A stretch of 64,000 bases of DNA from Clusia tigrina. Lineage: Eukaryota; Arthropoda; Insecta; Diptera; Clusiidae. Below the pieces are notes generated by a model. It saw only the letters and a program-made list of their open reading frames with translations. It was not told where the DNA came from and made no database searches. Shown here one piece after another: positions 26,901 through 41,500 of the stretch (position 1 is the first letter of the stretch; each line of letters begins with the position of its first letter). The translations under genes and the position numbers were made by a program. The DNA lies in assembly GCA_920105625.2 (NCBI GenBank), contig OV050031.1, forward strand, positions 82,965,995 to 83,029,994, given 5' to 3'.

Positions 26901-29900
26901 CTTCAGTAGCGCTGACAGAGGATGCGATGCCGACTGAGACGCCGACTTAGGCGGATAAGGGTAGATATAAGCATAGAGAAGGCAGCAGACCCCCCCAATC
27001 TACAGCGGCACCGACTGAGACGCCTACAGCGACGCTTACAGAGGCTGCGACGCCGACTGAGGCAGATAGGGGTAGATATACGCATAGAGAAGGTAGCACA
27101 CACCCCAATCGACAGCGGCAGCGACTGAGACTCCTACAGAAACGCTGACAGAGTCTGCAACGCCGACTGAGACGCCGAGTGAGGCAGATAGGGGTAGATA
27201 TAGGCATAGAGAAGGCACCAGACCCCTAATCGACAGCGGCAGCGACTAAGACGACTACAGAAACGCTGACAGAGGCTACGACGCCGACTGAGGTAGATAG
27301 GAGTAGATATAGGCATAGAGAAGGCAGCAGACACCCCAATCGACAGCGGCAGCCACTGAGGCGCCTACAGAAACGCTGACAAAAGCTGCGACGCCGACTG
27401 AGGCAGATAGGGGTAAATATAGGCATAGAGAAGGCAGCAGACTCCTCAATCGAGAGCGGCAGCGACTGAAACTCCTTCAGAGACGCTGACAGAGGCTGCG
27501 ACCCCGACTAAGACGCCGACTGAGGCAGATAAGGGTTGATATAGGCATAGAGAACCCAGCAGACTCCCCCAATCTACAGCGGCAGCGACTGAGATGCCTA
27601 CAGAGACGCTTACAGAGGCTGTGACGCCGACTGAGGCAGATAAGGGTTGATATAGGCATAGAGAACCCAGCAGACTCCCCCAATCTACAGCGGCAGCGAC
27701 TGAGATGCCTACAGAGACGCTTACAGAGGCTGTGACGCCGACTGAGGCAGATAGGGGTAGATATACGCATAGAGAAGGTAGCAGACCCCCCAATCGACAG
27801 CGGCAGCGACTGAGACTCCTACAGAAACGCTGACAGAGGCTGCGACGACAACTGAGGCAGATAGGGGTGGATATAGGCATAGGGAAGGCAACAGGCTCCC
27901 CAATCGACAGCGGCAGCGACTGAGACTCCTACAGAATCTCTGACAGAGGCTGCGACGCCGACTGAGACGCCGAGTGAGGCAAATAGGGGTAGATATAGGC
28001 ATAGAGAAGGCAGCAGACCACCCAATCGGCAGCGGCAGCGACTGAGACTCCTTCAGAGACGCTAACAGAGGCTGCGACGAAAAATGAGGCAGATAGGGCT
28101 ACATATAGGCCTAGAGAAGGTAGCAGACCCCCCAATCGACAGCGGCAGCGACTGAGACTCCTACAGAAACGATAACAGAGGCTGCGACGCCAACTGAGAC
28201 GCCGACTGAGGCAGATAAGGGTAGCTATAGGCTTAGAGAAAGCAGCAGACCCCCCAATCTACAGCGGCAGTGACTGAGACGCCTACAAAGATTCTGACAG
28301 AGGCTGCGCCGCCGACTGAGGCAGATAGGGGCAGATATAGGCATAGAGAAGGCAGCAGACCCCCCAAATCGACAGCAGCAACGACTGAGACGAATACAGA
28401 GACGTTGACAGAGGCTGCGACGCCGACTGAGATGCCGACTGAGGCAGTTAAGGGTAGATATAGGCATATAGAAGGCAGCAGACCTCTCAATCGACAGCGG
28501 CAGCGACTGAGACGCCTTCAGAGACGCTAACAGAGGCTGCGACGCCGACTGAGACGCCGACTGAGGCAGATAAGGGTAGCTATAGGCTTAGAGAAGGCAG
28601 CAGACCCCCCAATCTACAGCGGCAGTGACTGAGACGCCTACAGAATCGCTGACAGAGGCTGCGACGCCGACTGAGGCAGATAGGGGTAGATATACGCATA
28701 GAGAAGGTAGCAGACCCCCCAATCGACAGCGACTGAGAAGGCAACAGGCCCCATATCGAGAGCGGCAACGACTAAGACGTCTACAGAGACGCCGACAGAG
28801 GCTGCGACGCCGACTGAGACGCCGACTGATGCAGATAGGGGTAGGCATAAAGAAGGCACCAGACACCCCCAATCGACAGCGGCAGCGACTGCGACGCCTA
28901 CAAAGATTCTGACAGAGGCTGCGCCGCCGACTGAGATGCCGCCTGAGGCAAATAGGGGTAGACATAGAGAAATCAGCAGACCACCAATCGACAGCGGCAG
29001 CGACTGAGACGCCTACAGAAACGCTGACAGAGGCTGCGACACCGACTGAGGCAGATAGGAGTAGATATAGGCATAGAGAAGGCAACATGCCCCCAATCGA
29101 CAGCGGCAACGACTGAGACGCTTACAAAGGCGCTGACAGAGGCTGCGAGGCCGACTGAGACGCCGACTGAGGCAGATAGCTGTGGATATAGGCATGGAGA
29201 AGGCAGAAGACCCCTCAATCGATAGCGGCAGCGACTGAGACGCCTATAGAGACGGTTACAGAGGCTGCGACGCGGATTGAGGCAGATAGGGGTAGATATA
29301 GGCAAAGAGAAGGTAGCAGACCCCCCAGTCGACAGCGGCAGCGACTGAGATGGCAACAGGCCCCCAATCGAGAGCGGCAACGACTGAGACGCCTACAGAG
29401 ACGCTGACAGAGGCTGCGATGCCGACTGAGGGAGATAGGGGTAGATATAGGCATAGAGATGGAAGCAGACCCCCCATTCGACAGCGGCAACTACTGAGGC
29501 GCCTACAGAGACGCTGACAGAGGCTGCGACGCCGACTGAGACGCCGGCTGAGGCAGATAGGGGTAGATATAGGCATAGGGAAGGCAGCAGATCTCCCAAT
29601 CGACAGCGGCAGCGACTGAGACGCCTACATAGACGCTAACAGAGGCTGCGACGCCGACTGAGGCAGATAGGGGTAGATATAGGCATATAGAAGGCAGCAG
29701 ACCACCAAACGACAGCGGCAGCGACTGAGACGCCTACAGGAACGCTGACAGAGGCTGCGACACCGACTGAGACAGATAGGGGTAGATATAGGCATAGAGA
29801 AGGCAACATGCCCCCAATCGACAGCGGCAGCGACTGAGACGCCTACAGAGGCGCTGACAGAGGCTGCGAGGCCGACTGAAACGCCGACTGAGGCAGATAG

Positions 29901-31406
29901 GGGTGGATATAGGCATGGAGAAGGCAGAAGACCCCTCAATCGACAGCGGCAGCGACTGAGACGCCTACAGAGACGGTTACAGAGGCTGCGACGCCGACTG
30001 AGGCATATAGGGGTAGATATAGGCAAAGAGAAGGTAGCAGACCCCCCCGTCGACAGCGGCAGCGACTGAGATGGCAACAGGCCCCCAATCGAGAGCGGCA
30101 ACGACTGAGACGCCTACAGAGACGCTGACAGAGGCTGCGACGCCGACTGAGGGAGATAGGGGTAGATATAGGCATAGAGATGGCAGCAGACCTCCCCATT
30201 CGACAGCGGCAGCTACTGAGACGCCTATAGAGACGCTGATAGAGGCTGCGACGCCGACTGAGACGCCGACTGAGGCAGCTAGGGGTAGATATAGGCATAG
30301 GGAAGGCAGCAGATCTCCCAATCGAGAGCGGCAGCGACTGAGACGCCTACAGACACGCTAACAGAGGCTGCGACGCCGACTGAGACGCCGACTGAGGCAG
30401 ATAGGGGTAGATATAGGCATATAGAAGGCAGCAGACACCTCAATTGACTGCGGCAGCGACTCAGACGCCTACAGAGATGCTTACAGAGGCTGCGACGCCG
30501 ACTGAGGCAGATAGGGGTAGATATAGGCATAGAGAAGGCAACATGCCCCCAATCGACAGCGGCAACGACTGAGACGCTTACAAAGGCGCTGACAGAGGCT
30601 GCGAGGCCGACTGAGATGCCGAATGAGGCAGATAGCTGTGGATATAGGCATGGAGAAGGCAGAAGACCCCTCAATCGACAGCGGCAGCGACTGAGACTCC
30701 TACAGAAAAGCTGACAGAGGCTGCGACGCCGACAGAGACGCCGAGTGAGGCAGATAGGGGTAGATATAGGCATAGAGAAGGCACCAGACCCCCAATCGAG
30801 AGCGGCAGCGATTGAGACGACTACAGAAACGCTGACAGAGGCTGCGACACCGACTGAGGCAGATTGGGGTAGATATAGGCATAGAGAAGGCAGCAGACCC
30901 CTCAATCGACAGCGACAGCCACTGAGACTCCTTCAGAGACGCTGACAGAGGCTGCTACGACGACTGAGCCGCCGACTGAGGCAGATAAGTGTAGATATAG
31001 GCATAGAGAATGCAGCAGACCCCCCAATCTACAGCGGGAGCGACTGAGACGCGTACAGAGACGCTGACAGACGCTGCGACGCCGACTGAGGGAGATAGCG
31101 GTAGATATAGGCATAGAGATGGCAGCAGACCCCCCATTCGACAGCGGCAACTACTGAGACGCCTACAGAGACGCTGACAGAGGCTGCGACGCCGACTGAG
31201 ACGCCAACTGAGGCAGATAGGGGTAGATATAGGCATAGGGAAGGCAGCAGATCTCCCAATCGACAGCGGCAGCGACTGAGACGCCTACAGAGACGCTAAC
31301 AGAGGCTGCGACGCCGACTGAGACGCCGACTGAGGCAGATAGGGGTAGATATAGGCATATAGAAGGCAGCAGACACCTCAATCGACAGCGGCAGCGACTC
31401 AGACTC
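26901..31406. repeat. Nested higher-order unit, 4506 bp
   Basis: The landmark CTTCAGTAGCGCTGACAG, or its CTTCAGTAACGCTGACAG form, starts at 26901, 31407 and 35571, defining spacings of 4506 and 4164 bp inside copy 1 of the 17.8-kb duplication. The order of subtypes after each landmark is the same, apart from gained or lost monomers. Confidence 0.82.
27521..27742. repeat. Exact tandem duplication of one 111-bp monomer
   Basis: The unit with the GGGTTGATATAGG and GAACCCAGCAGACTCCC variants occurs twice in a row at an offset of 111 bp. The pair is also present at 45303-45524 in the second 17.8-kb copy. The related units near 31.98-32.15 kb, 36.15-36.30 kb and 49.77-49.92 kb hold it only once. 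The single-monomer duplication is therefore older than the 17.8-kb duplication. Confidence 0.85.
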
Positions 31407-34400
31407 CTTCAGTAACGCTGACAGAGGATGCGATGCCGACTGAGACGCCGACTTAGGCGGATAAGGGTAGATATAAGCATAGAGAAGGCAGCAGACCCCC
31501 CCAATCTACAGCGGCACCGACTGAGACGCCTACAGCGACGCTTACAGAGGCTGCGACGCCGACTGAGGCAGATAGGGGTAGATATACGCATAGAGAAGGT
31601 AGCACACACCCCAATCGACAGCGGCAGCGATTGAGACTCCTACAGAAACGCTGACAGAGGCTGCAACGCCGACTGAGACGCCGAGTGAGGCAGATAGGGG
31701 TAGATATAGGCATAGAGAAGGCACCAGACCCCTAATCGACAGCGGCAGCGACTAAGACGACTACAGAAACGCTGACAGAGGCTACGACGCCGACTGAGGT
31801 AGATAGGAGTAGATATAGGCATAGAGAAGGCAGCAGACACCCAAATCGACAGCGGCAGCCACTGAGGCGCCTACAGAAACGCTGACAAAGGCTGCGACGC
31901 CGACTGAGACAGATAGGGGTAGATATAGGCATAGAGAAGGCAGCAGACTCCTCAATCGAGAGCGGCAGCGACTGAGACTCCTTCAGAGACGCTGACAGAG
32001 GCTGCGACCCCGACTAAGACGCCGACTGAGGCAGATAAGGGTTGATATAGGCATAGAGAACCCAGCAGACTCCCCCAATCTACAGCGGCAGCGACTGAGA
32101 TGCCTACAGAGACGCTTACAGAGGCTGTGACGCCGACTGAGGCAGATAGGGGTAGATATAGGCATAGAGAAGGTAGCAGACCCCCAATCGACAGCGGCAG
32201 CTACTGAGACGCCTACAGAGACGCTGACAGAGGCTGCGATGCCGACTGAATTAGATAGGGGTACATATAGGCATAGTGAAGGTAGCAGACCCCCAATCGA
32301 CAGCGGCAGCGACTGAGACGCCTTCAGAGATGCTGACAGAGGCTGCGACGCCGACTGAGACGCCGACTGAGGCAGATAGGGGTAGATATTGGCATAGAGA
32401 AGGCAGCAGACACCCCAATCGACGGCGGCAGCGACTGAAACGCCTACAGAGACGCTTACAGAGGCTGCGAAGCCGACTGAGGCAGATAGGGGACGATATA
32501 CGCATAGAGAAGGTAGCAGAACCCCCAATCGACAGCGGCAGCGACTGAAACTCCTACAGAAACGCTGACAGAGGCTGCGACGACAACTGAGGCAGATAGG
32601 GGTGGATATAGGCATAGGGAAGGCAACAGGCTCCCCAATCGACAGCGGCAGCGACTGAGACTGCTACAGAATCTCTGACAGAGGCTGCGACGCCGACTGA
32701 GACGCCGAGTGAGGCAAATAGGGGTAGATATAGGCATAGAATAGGCAGCAGACCACCCAATCGGCAGCTGCAGCGACTGAGACTCCTTCAGAGACGCTAA
32801 CAGAGGCTGCGACGAAAAATGAGGCAGATAGGGCTACATATAGGCCTAGAGAAGGTAGCAGACCCCCCAATCGACAGCGTCAGCGACTGAGACTCCTACA
32901 GAAACGGTAACAGAGGCTGCGACGCCAACTGAGACGCCGACTGAGGCAGATAAGGGTAGCTATAGGCTTAGAGAAGGCAGCAGACCCCCCAATCTACAGC
33001 GGCAGTGACTGAGACGCCTACAAAGATTCTGACAGAGGCTGCGCCGCCGACTGAGGCAGATAGGGGCAGATATAGGCATAGAGAAGGCAGCAGACCCCCC
33101 AAATCGACAGCAGCAACGACTGAGACGAATACAGAGACGTTGACAGAGGCTGCGACGCCGACTGAGATGCCGACTGAGGCAGTTAAGGGTAGATATAGGC
33201 ATAGAGAAGGCAGCAGACCTCTCAATAGACAGCGGCAGCGACTGAGACGCCTTCAGAGGCGCTAACAGAGGCTGCGACGCCGACTGAGGCAGATAAGGGT
33301 AGCTATAGGCTTAGAGAAGGCAGCAGACCCCCCAATCTACAGCGGCAGTGACTGAGACGCCTACAGAATCGCTGACAGAGGCTGCGACGCCGACTGAGGC
33401 AGATAGGGGTAGATATAGGCATAGAGAAGGTAGCAGACCCCCCAATCGACAGCGGCAGCTACTGAGAAGGCAACAGGCCCCAAATCGAGAGCAGCAACGA
33501 CTAAGACGTCTACAGAGACGCCGACAGAGGCTGCGACGCCGACTGAGACGCCGACTGATGCAGATAGGGGTAGGCATAAAGAAGGCACCAGACACCCCCA
33601 ATCGACAGCGGCAGCGACTGAGACGCCTACAAAGATTCTGACAGAGCCTGCGCCGCCGACTGAGATGCCGCCTGAGGCAAATAGGGGTAGACATAGAGAA
33701 ATCAGCAGACCACCAATCGACAGCGGCAGCGACTGAGACGCCTACAGAAACGCTGACAGAGGTTGCGACACCGACTGAGGCAGATAGGAGTAGATATAGG
33801 CATAGAGAAGGCAACATGCCCCCAATCGACAGCGGCAACGACTGAGACGCTTCCAAAGGCGCTGACAGAGGCTGCGAGGCCGACTGAGACGCCGAATGAG
33901 GCAGATAGCTGTGGATATAGGCATGGAGAAGGCAGAAGACCCCTCAATCGACAGCGGCAGCGACTGAGACGCCTATAGAGACGGTTACAGAGGCTGCGAC
34001 GCCGACTGAGGCAGATAGGGGTAGATATAGGCAAAGAGAAGGTAGCAGACCCCCCAGTCGACAGCGGCAGCGACTGAGATGGCAACAGGCCCCCAATCGA
34101 GAGCGGCAACGACTGAGACGCCTACAGAGACGCTGACAGAGGCTGCGATGCCGACTCAGCGAGATAGGGGTAGATATAGGCATAGAGATGGAAGCAGACC
34201 CCCCATTCGACAGCGGCAACTACTGAGACGCCTACAGAGACGCTGACAGAGGCTGCGACGCCGACTGAGACGCCGGCTGAGGCAGATAGGGGTAGATATA
34301 GGCATAGGGAAGGCAGCAGATCTCCCAGTCGACAGCGGCAGCGACTGAGACGCCTACATAGACGCTAACAGAGGCTGCGACGCCGACTGAGGCAGATAGG

Positions 34401-35570
34401 GGTAGATATAGGCATATAGAAGGCAGCAGACCACCAAACGACAGCGGCAGCGACTGAGACGCCTACAGGAACGCTGACAGAGGCTGCGACACCGACTGAG
34501 ACAGATAGGGGTAGATATAGGCATAGAGAAGGCAACATGCCCTCAATCGACAGCGGCAACGACTGAGACGCTTACAGAGGCGCTGACAGAGGCTGCGAGG
34601 CCGACTGAGACGCCGACTGAGGCAGATAGGGGTGGATATAGGCATGGAGAAGGCAGAAGACCCCTCAATCGACAGCGGCAGCGACTGAGACGCCTACAGA
34701 GACGGTTACAGAGGCTGCGACGCCGACTGAGGCATATAGGGGTAGATATAGGCAAAGAGAAGGTAGCAGACCCCCCCGTCGACAGCCCCAGCGACTGAGA
34801 TGGCAACAGGCCCCCAATCGAGAGCGGCAACGACTGAGACGCCTACAGAGACGCTGACAGAGGCTGCGACGCCGACTGAGGGAGATAGGGGTAGATATAG
34901 GCATAGAGATGGCAGCAGACCCCATTCGACAGCGGCAGCGACTGACACGCCTACAGAGACGCTAACAGAGGCTGCGACGCCGACTGAGGCGCCGACTGAG
35001 GCAGATAGGGGTAGATATAGGCATATAGAAGGCAGCAGACACCTCAATCGACAGCGGCAGCGACTCAGACTCCTTCAGTGACGCTGACAGAGGCGCCGAC
35101 TGAGGCAGATAGGCATAGATATACGCATAGAGAAGGTAGCACACACCCCAATCGACAGCGGCAGCGACTGAGATGGCAACAGGCCCCCAATCGAGAGCGG
35201 CAACGACTGAGAAGCCTACAGAGACGCTGACAGAGGCTGCGACGCCGACTGAGGGAGATAGGGGTAGATATAGGCCTAGAGATGGCAGCAGAAACCCCCA
35301 TTCGACAGCGGCAACTACTGACACGCCTACAGAGACGCTGACAGAAGCTGCGACGCCGACTGAGACGCCAACTGAGGCAGATAGGGGTAGATATAGGCAT
35401 AGGGAAGGCAGCAGATCTCCCAATCGACAGCGGCAGCGACTGAGACGCCTACAGAGACGCTAACAGAGGCTGCGACGCCGACTGAGACGCCGACTGAGGC
35501 AGATAGGGGTAGATATAGGCATATAGAAGGCAGCAGACACCTCAATCGACAGCGGCAGCGACTCAGACTC
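31407..35570. repeat. Nested higher-order unit, 4164 bp
   Basis: Second nested unit in copy 1. It is about 342 bp (roughly three monomers) shorter than the preceding unit but otherwise keeps the same order of diagnostic subtypes. Confidence 0.8.
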
Positions 35571-38500
35571 CTTCAGTAACGCTGACAGAGGATGCGATGC
35601 CGACTGAGACGCCGACTTAGGCGGATAAGGGTAGATATAAGCATAGAGAAGGCAGCAGACCCCCCCAATCTACAGCGGCACCGACTGAGACGCCTACAGC
35701 GACGCTTACAGAGGCTGCGACGCCGACTGAGGCAGATAGGGGTAGATATACGCATAGAGAAGGTAGCACACACCCCAATCGACAGCGGCAGCGATTGAGA
35801 CTCCTACAGAAACGCTGACAGAGGCTGCAACGCCGACTGAGACGCCGAGTGAGGCAGATAGGGGTAGATATAGGCATAGAGAAGGCACCAGACCCCTAAT
35901 CGACAGCGGCAGCGACTAAGACGACTACAGAAACGCTGACAGAGGCTACGACGCCGACTGAGGTAGATAGGAGTAGATATAGGCATAGAGAAGGCAGCAG
36001 ACACCCCAATCGACAGCGGCAGCCACTGAGGCGCCTACAGAAACGCTGACAAAGGCTGCGACGCCGACTGAGACAGATAGGGGTAGATATAGGCATAGAG
36101 AAGGCAGCAGACTCCTCAATCGAGAGCGGCAGCGACTGAGACTCCTTCAGAGACGCTGACAGAGGCTGCGACCCCGACTAAGACGCCGACTGAGGCAGAT
36201 AAGGGTTGATATAGGCATAGAGAACCCAGCAGACTCCCCCAATCTACAGCGGCAGCGACTGAGATGCCTACAGAGACGCTTACAGAGGCTGTGACGCCGA
36301 CTGAGGCAGATAGGGGTAGATATACGCATAGAGAAGGTAGCAGACCCCCAATCGACAGCGGCAGCTACTGAGACGCCTTCAGAGACGCTGACAGAGGATG
36401 CTACGACGACTGAGCCGCCGACTGAGGCAGCTAGGGGTAGATATAGGCATAGGGAAGGCAGCAGATCTCCCAATCGAGAGCGGCAGCGACTGAGACGCCT
36501 ACAGACACGCTAACAGAGGCTGCGACGCCGACTGAGACGCCGACTGAGGCAGATAGGGGTAGATATAGGCATATAGAAGGCAGCAGACACCTCAATCGAC
36601 AGCGGCAGCGAGTCAGACTCCTTCAGTGACGCTGACAGAGGATGCGACGCCGACTGAGGCGGATAAGGGTAGATATACGCATAGAGAAGGTGGCACACAC
36701 CCTAATCGACAGCGGCAGCCACTGAGACCCCTACAGAAACGCTGACAGAGGCTGCGACGCCGACTGAGACGCCGAGTGAGGCAGATAGGGGCAGATATAG
36801 GCATAGAGAAGGCACCAGACCCCCAATCGAGAGCGGCAGCAATTGAGACGACTACAGAAACGCTGACAGAGGCTGCGACGCCGACTGAGGCAGATTGGGG
36901 TAGATATAGGCATAGAGAAGGCAGCAGACCCCTCAATCGACAGCGACAGCGACTGAGACTCCTTCAGAGACGCTGACAGAGGCTGCTACGACGACTGAGC
37001 CGCCGACTGAGGCAGATAAGGGTAGATATATTCATAGAGAATGCAGCAGACCTCCCAATCTACAGCGGGAGCGACTGAGACGCCTACAGAGACGCTGACA
37101 GACGCTGCGACGCCGACTGAGACGCTGACTGAGATGCCGACTGAGGCAGATAGGGGTAGATATAGACATGGAGAAGGCAGCAGACCCCCAAATCGACAGC
37201 GGCAGCAACTGAGACGCCTTCAAGACGCTGACAGAGGCGGCGACACGGACTGAGGCAGATAGGGGTACATATAGGCATAGAGAAGGTAGCAGACCCCCAA
37301 TCGACAGCGGCAGCGACTGAGACTCCTACAGAAACGCTGACAGAGGCTACGACGCCGACTGAGACGCCGAGTGAGGCAGATAGGGGTAGATATAGACATA
37401 GAGAAGGCACCAGACCCCCAATTGAGAGCGGCAGGAACTGAGACGCCTACAGAGACGCTGACAGGGGATGCGACGCCGACTTTGGCAGATAGGGGTAGAT
37501 ATAGGCATAGAGAAGGCAGCAGACCCCCCAATCGACAGCGGCAGCGACTGAGACGCCTGCAGAAACGCTGACAGAGGCTGCGACACGGTCTGAGGCAGAT
37601 AGGGGTACATATAGGCATAGAGAAGGCAGCAGACCACCCAATCGACAGCGGCAGCGACTGAGACGCCTACAGAGACGCTGACAGGGGAGACGCCTACAAA
37701 GATTCTGACAGAGGCTGCGCCGCTGACTGAGATGCCGACTGAGGCAGATAGGGGTAGATATAGGCATAGAGAAAGCAGCAGACCACCAACCGACAGCGGC
37801 AGCGACTGAGACGCCTACAGAAACGCTGACAGAGGCTGCGACACCGACTGAGGCAGATAGGGGTAGATATAGGCATAGAGAAGGCAACATGCCCCCAATC
37901 GACAGCGGCAACGACTGAGACGCTTACAGAGACGCTGACAGAGGCTGCGAGGCCGACTGAGACGCCGACTGAGGCAGATAGGGGTGGATATAGGCATGGA
38001 GAAGACAGAAGACCCCTCAATCGACAGCGGCAGCGACTGAGACGCCTACAGAGACGGTTACAGAGGCTGCGACGCCGACTGAGGCAGATAGGGGTAGATA
38101 TAGGCATAGAGAAGATAGCAGTCCCCCCAATCGACAGCGGCAGCGACTATGAAGGCAACAATCCCCCAATCGAGGGCGGCAACGACTAAGACGCCTACAG
38201 AGACGCTAACAGAGGCTGCGACGCCTACTGAGACGCCGACTTTGGCAGATAGGGGTAGATATAGGCATAGAGAAGGCAGCAGACCCCCCCAATCGACAGC
38301 GGCAGCGACTGAGACGCCTGCAGAAACGCTGACAGAGGCTGTGACACCGACTGAGGCAGATAGGGGTACATATAGGCATAGAGAAGGCAGCAGACCCCCC
38401 AATCGGCAGCGGCAGCGACTGAGACGCCTACAGAAACGCTGACAAAGGCTGCGACGCCGACAGAGACGCCGATTGAGGCAGATAGGGGTAGATATAGGCA

Positions 38501-41500
38501 TAGAGAAGGCACCAGACCCCCAATCGACAGCGGCAGCGACTGAGACGACTACAGAAACGCTGACAGAGGCTGCGACGCCGACTGAGGCAGATAGGGGTAG
38601 ATATAGGCATAGAGAAGGCAGCAGGCCCCCAGTCGACAGCGGCAGAGACTGAGACGCCTACAGAAACGCTGACAAAGGCTGCGACGCCGACTAAGGCAGA
38701 TAGGGGTAGATATAGGCATATTGAAGGCAGCAGACCACTCAATCGGCAGTGGCAGCGACTGAGACTACTTCAGAGACGCTAACAGAGGCTGCGACGCCGA
38801 CTGAGGCAGGTAGGGCTACATATAGGCATAGAGAAGGTAGCAGACCCCCCAATCTACAGCGGCAGCGACTGAGACTCCCACAGAAACGCTGACAGAGGCT
38901 GCGACGCCGACTGAGGCAGATAGGGGTGGATATAGGCATAGAGAAGGCAACAGGCCCCCAATCGACAGCGGTTACGACTGAGACGCCTTCGCAGATAGGG
39001 GTAGATATACGCATAGAGAAGGTAGCAGACCCCCCAATCGACAGCGGCAGCGACTGAGAAGGCAACAGGCCCCCAATCGATAGCGGCAATGACTAAGACG
39101 CCTACAGAGACGCCGACAGAGGCTGCGACGCCGACTGAGACGCCGACTGATGCAGATAGGGGTAGATATAGGCATAAAGAAGGCACCAGACACCCCCAAT
39201 CGACAGCGGCAGCGACTGAGACGCCTACAAAGATTCTGACAGAGGCTGCGCCGCCGACTGAGATGCCGACTGAGACAGATAGGGGTAGATATAGGCATAG
39301 GGAAAGCAGCAGACCACCAATCGACAGCGGCAGCGAATGAGACGCCTACAGAAACGCTGACAGAGGCTACGACGCCGACAGAGACGCCGATTGAGGCAGA
39401 TAGGGGTAGATATAGGCATAGAGAAGGCACCAGACCCCCAATCGACAGCGGCAGCGACTGAGACGACTACAGAAACGCTGACAAAGGCTGCGACGCCGAC
39501 TGAGGCAGATAGGGGTAGATATAGGCATATTGAAGGCAGCAGACCACTCAATCGGCAGCGGCAGCGATTGAGACTACTTTAGAGACGCTAACAGAGGCTG
39601 CGACGCCGACTGAGGCAGGTAGGGCTACATATAGGCATAGAGAAGGTAGCAGACCCCCCAATCTACAGCGGCAGCGACTGAGACTCCTACAGAAACGCTG
39701 ACAGAGGCTGCGACGCCGACTGAGGCAGATAGGGGTGGATATAGGCATAGAGAAGGCAACAGGCCCCCAATCGACAGCGGTTACGACTGAGACGCCTTCG
39801 CAGATAGGGGTAGATATACGCATAGAGAAGGTAGCAGACCCCCCAATCGACAGCGGCAGCGACTGAGAAGGCAACAGGCCCCCAATCGATAGCTGCAACG
39901 ACTAAGACGCCTACAGAGACGCCGACAGAGGCTGCGACGCCGACTGAGACGCCGACTGAGACGCCGACTGATGCAGATAGGGGTAGATATAGGCATAAAG
40001 AAGGCACCAGACACCCCCAATCGACAGCGGCAGCGACTGAGACGCCTACAAAGATTCTGACAGAGGCTGCGCCGCCGACTGAGATGTCGACTCAGGCAGA
40101 TAGGGGTAGATATAGGCATAGGGAAAGCAGCAGACCACCAATCGACAGCGGCAGCGAATGAGACGCCTACAGAAACGCTGACAGAGGCTGCGACACCGAC
40201 TGAGGCAGATAGGGGTAGATATAGGCATAGAGAAGGCAACATGCCCCCAATCGACAGCGGCAACGACTGAGACGCTTACAGAGACGCTGACAGAGGCTGC
40301 GAGGCCGACTGAGACGCCGACTTAGGCAGATAGGGGTGGATATAGGCATGGAGAAGGCAGAAGACCCCTCAATCGATAGCGGCAGCGACTGAGACGCCTA
40401 CAGAGACGGTTACAGAGGCTGCGACGCCGACTGAGGCAGATAGGGGTAGATATAGGCATAGAGAAGGTAGCAGACCCCCCAATCGACAGCGACAGCCACT
40501 GAGAAGGCAACAGGCCCCCAATCGAGAGCGGCAACGACTGAGACGCCTACAGAGACGCTGACAGAGGCTGCGACGCCGACTGAGGCAGATTGGGGTAGAT
40601 ATAGGCATAGAGAAGGCAGCAGACCCCTCAATCGACAGCGACAGCGACTGAGACTCCTTCAGAGACGCTGACAGAGGCTGCTACGACGACTGAGCCGCCG
40701 ACTGAGGCAGCTAGGAGTAGATATAGGCATAGGGAAGGCAGCAGATCTCCCAATCGAGAGCGGCAGCGACTGAGACGCCTACAGACACGGTAACAGAGGC
40801 TGCGACGCCGACTGAGACGCCGACTGAGGCAGATAGGGGTAGATATAGGCATATAGAAGGCAGCAGACACCTCAATCGACAGCGGCAGCGAGTCAGACTC
40901 CTTCAGTGACGCTGACAGAGGATGCGACGCCGACTGAGGCGGATAAGGGTAGATATAAGCATAGAGAAGACAGCAGACCCCCCAATCTACAGCGGCACCG
41001 ACTGAGACGCCTACAGAGACGCTTACAGAGGCTGCGACGCCGACTGAGGCAGATAGGGGTAGATATACGCATAGAGAAGGTGGCACACCCTAATCGACAG
41101 CGGCAGCGACTGAGACCCCTACAGAAACGCTGACAGAGGCTGCGACGCCGACTGAGACGCCGAGTGAGGCAGATAGGGGCAGATATAGGCATAGAGAAGG
41201 CACCAGACCCCCAATCGAGAGCGGCAGCGATTGAGACGACTACAGAAACGCTGACAGAGGCTGCGACGCCGACTGAGGCAGATTGGGGTAGATATAGGCA
41301 TAGAGAAGGCAGCAGACCCCTCAATCGACAGCGACAGCGACTGAGACTCCTTCAGAGACGCTAACAGAGGCTGCGACGCCAAATGAGGCAGATAGGGCTA
41401 CATATAGGCATAGAGAAGGTAGCAGACCCCCCAATCGACAGCGGCAGCGACTGAGACTCCTACAGAAACGGTAACAGAGGCTGCGACGCCGACTGAGACG

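Larger units (their letters stand above)
19062..36378. repeat. 17.8-kb duplication, copy 1
   Basis: This segment matches 36851-54159 over its whole length. The offset is 17789 at the left end, 17782 from about 21.3 kb to 33 kb, and 17781 after a 1-bp difference near 33480. Matched landmarks include 21307/39089, 23111/40893, 25912/43694, 28225/46007, 30279/48061 and 35592/53373. The copies diverge at about 36379, where GACGCCTTCAG here faces GACGCCTACAG in the partner. Copy 1 begins at the assembly gap, so its true left boundary is unknown. Confidence 0.92.
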
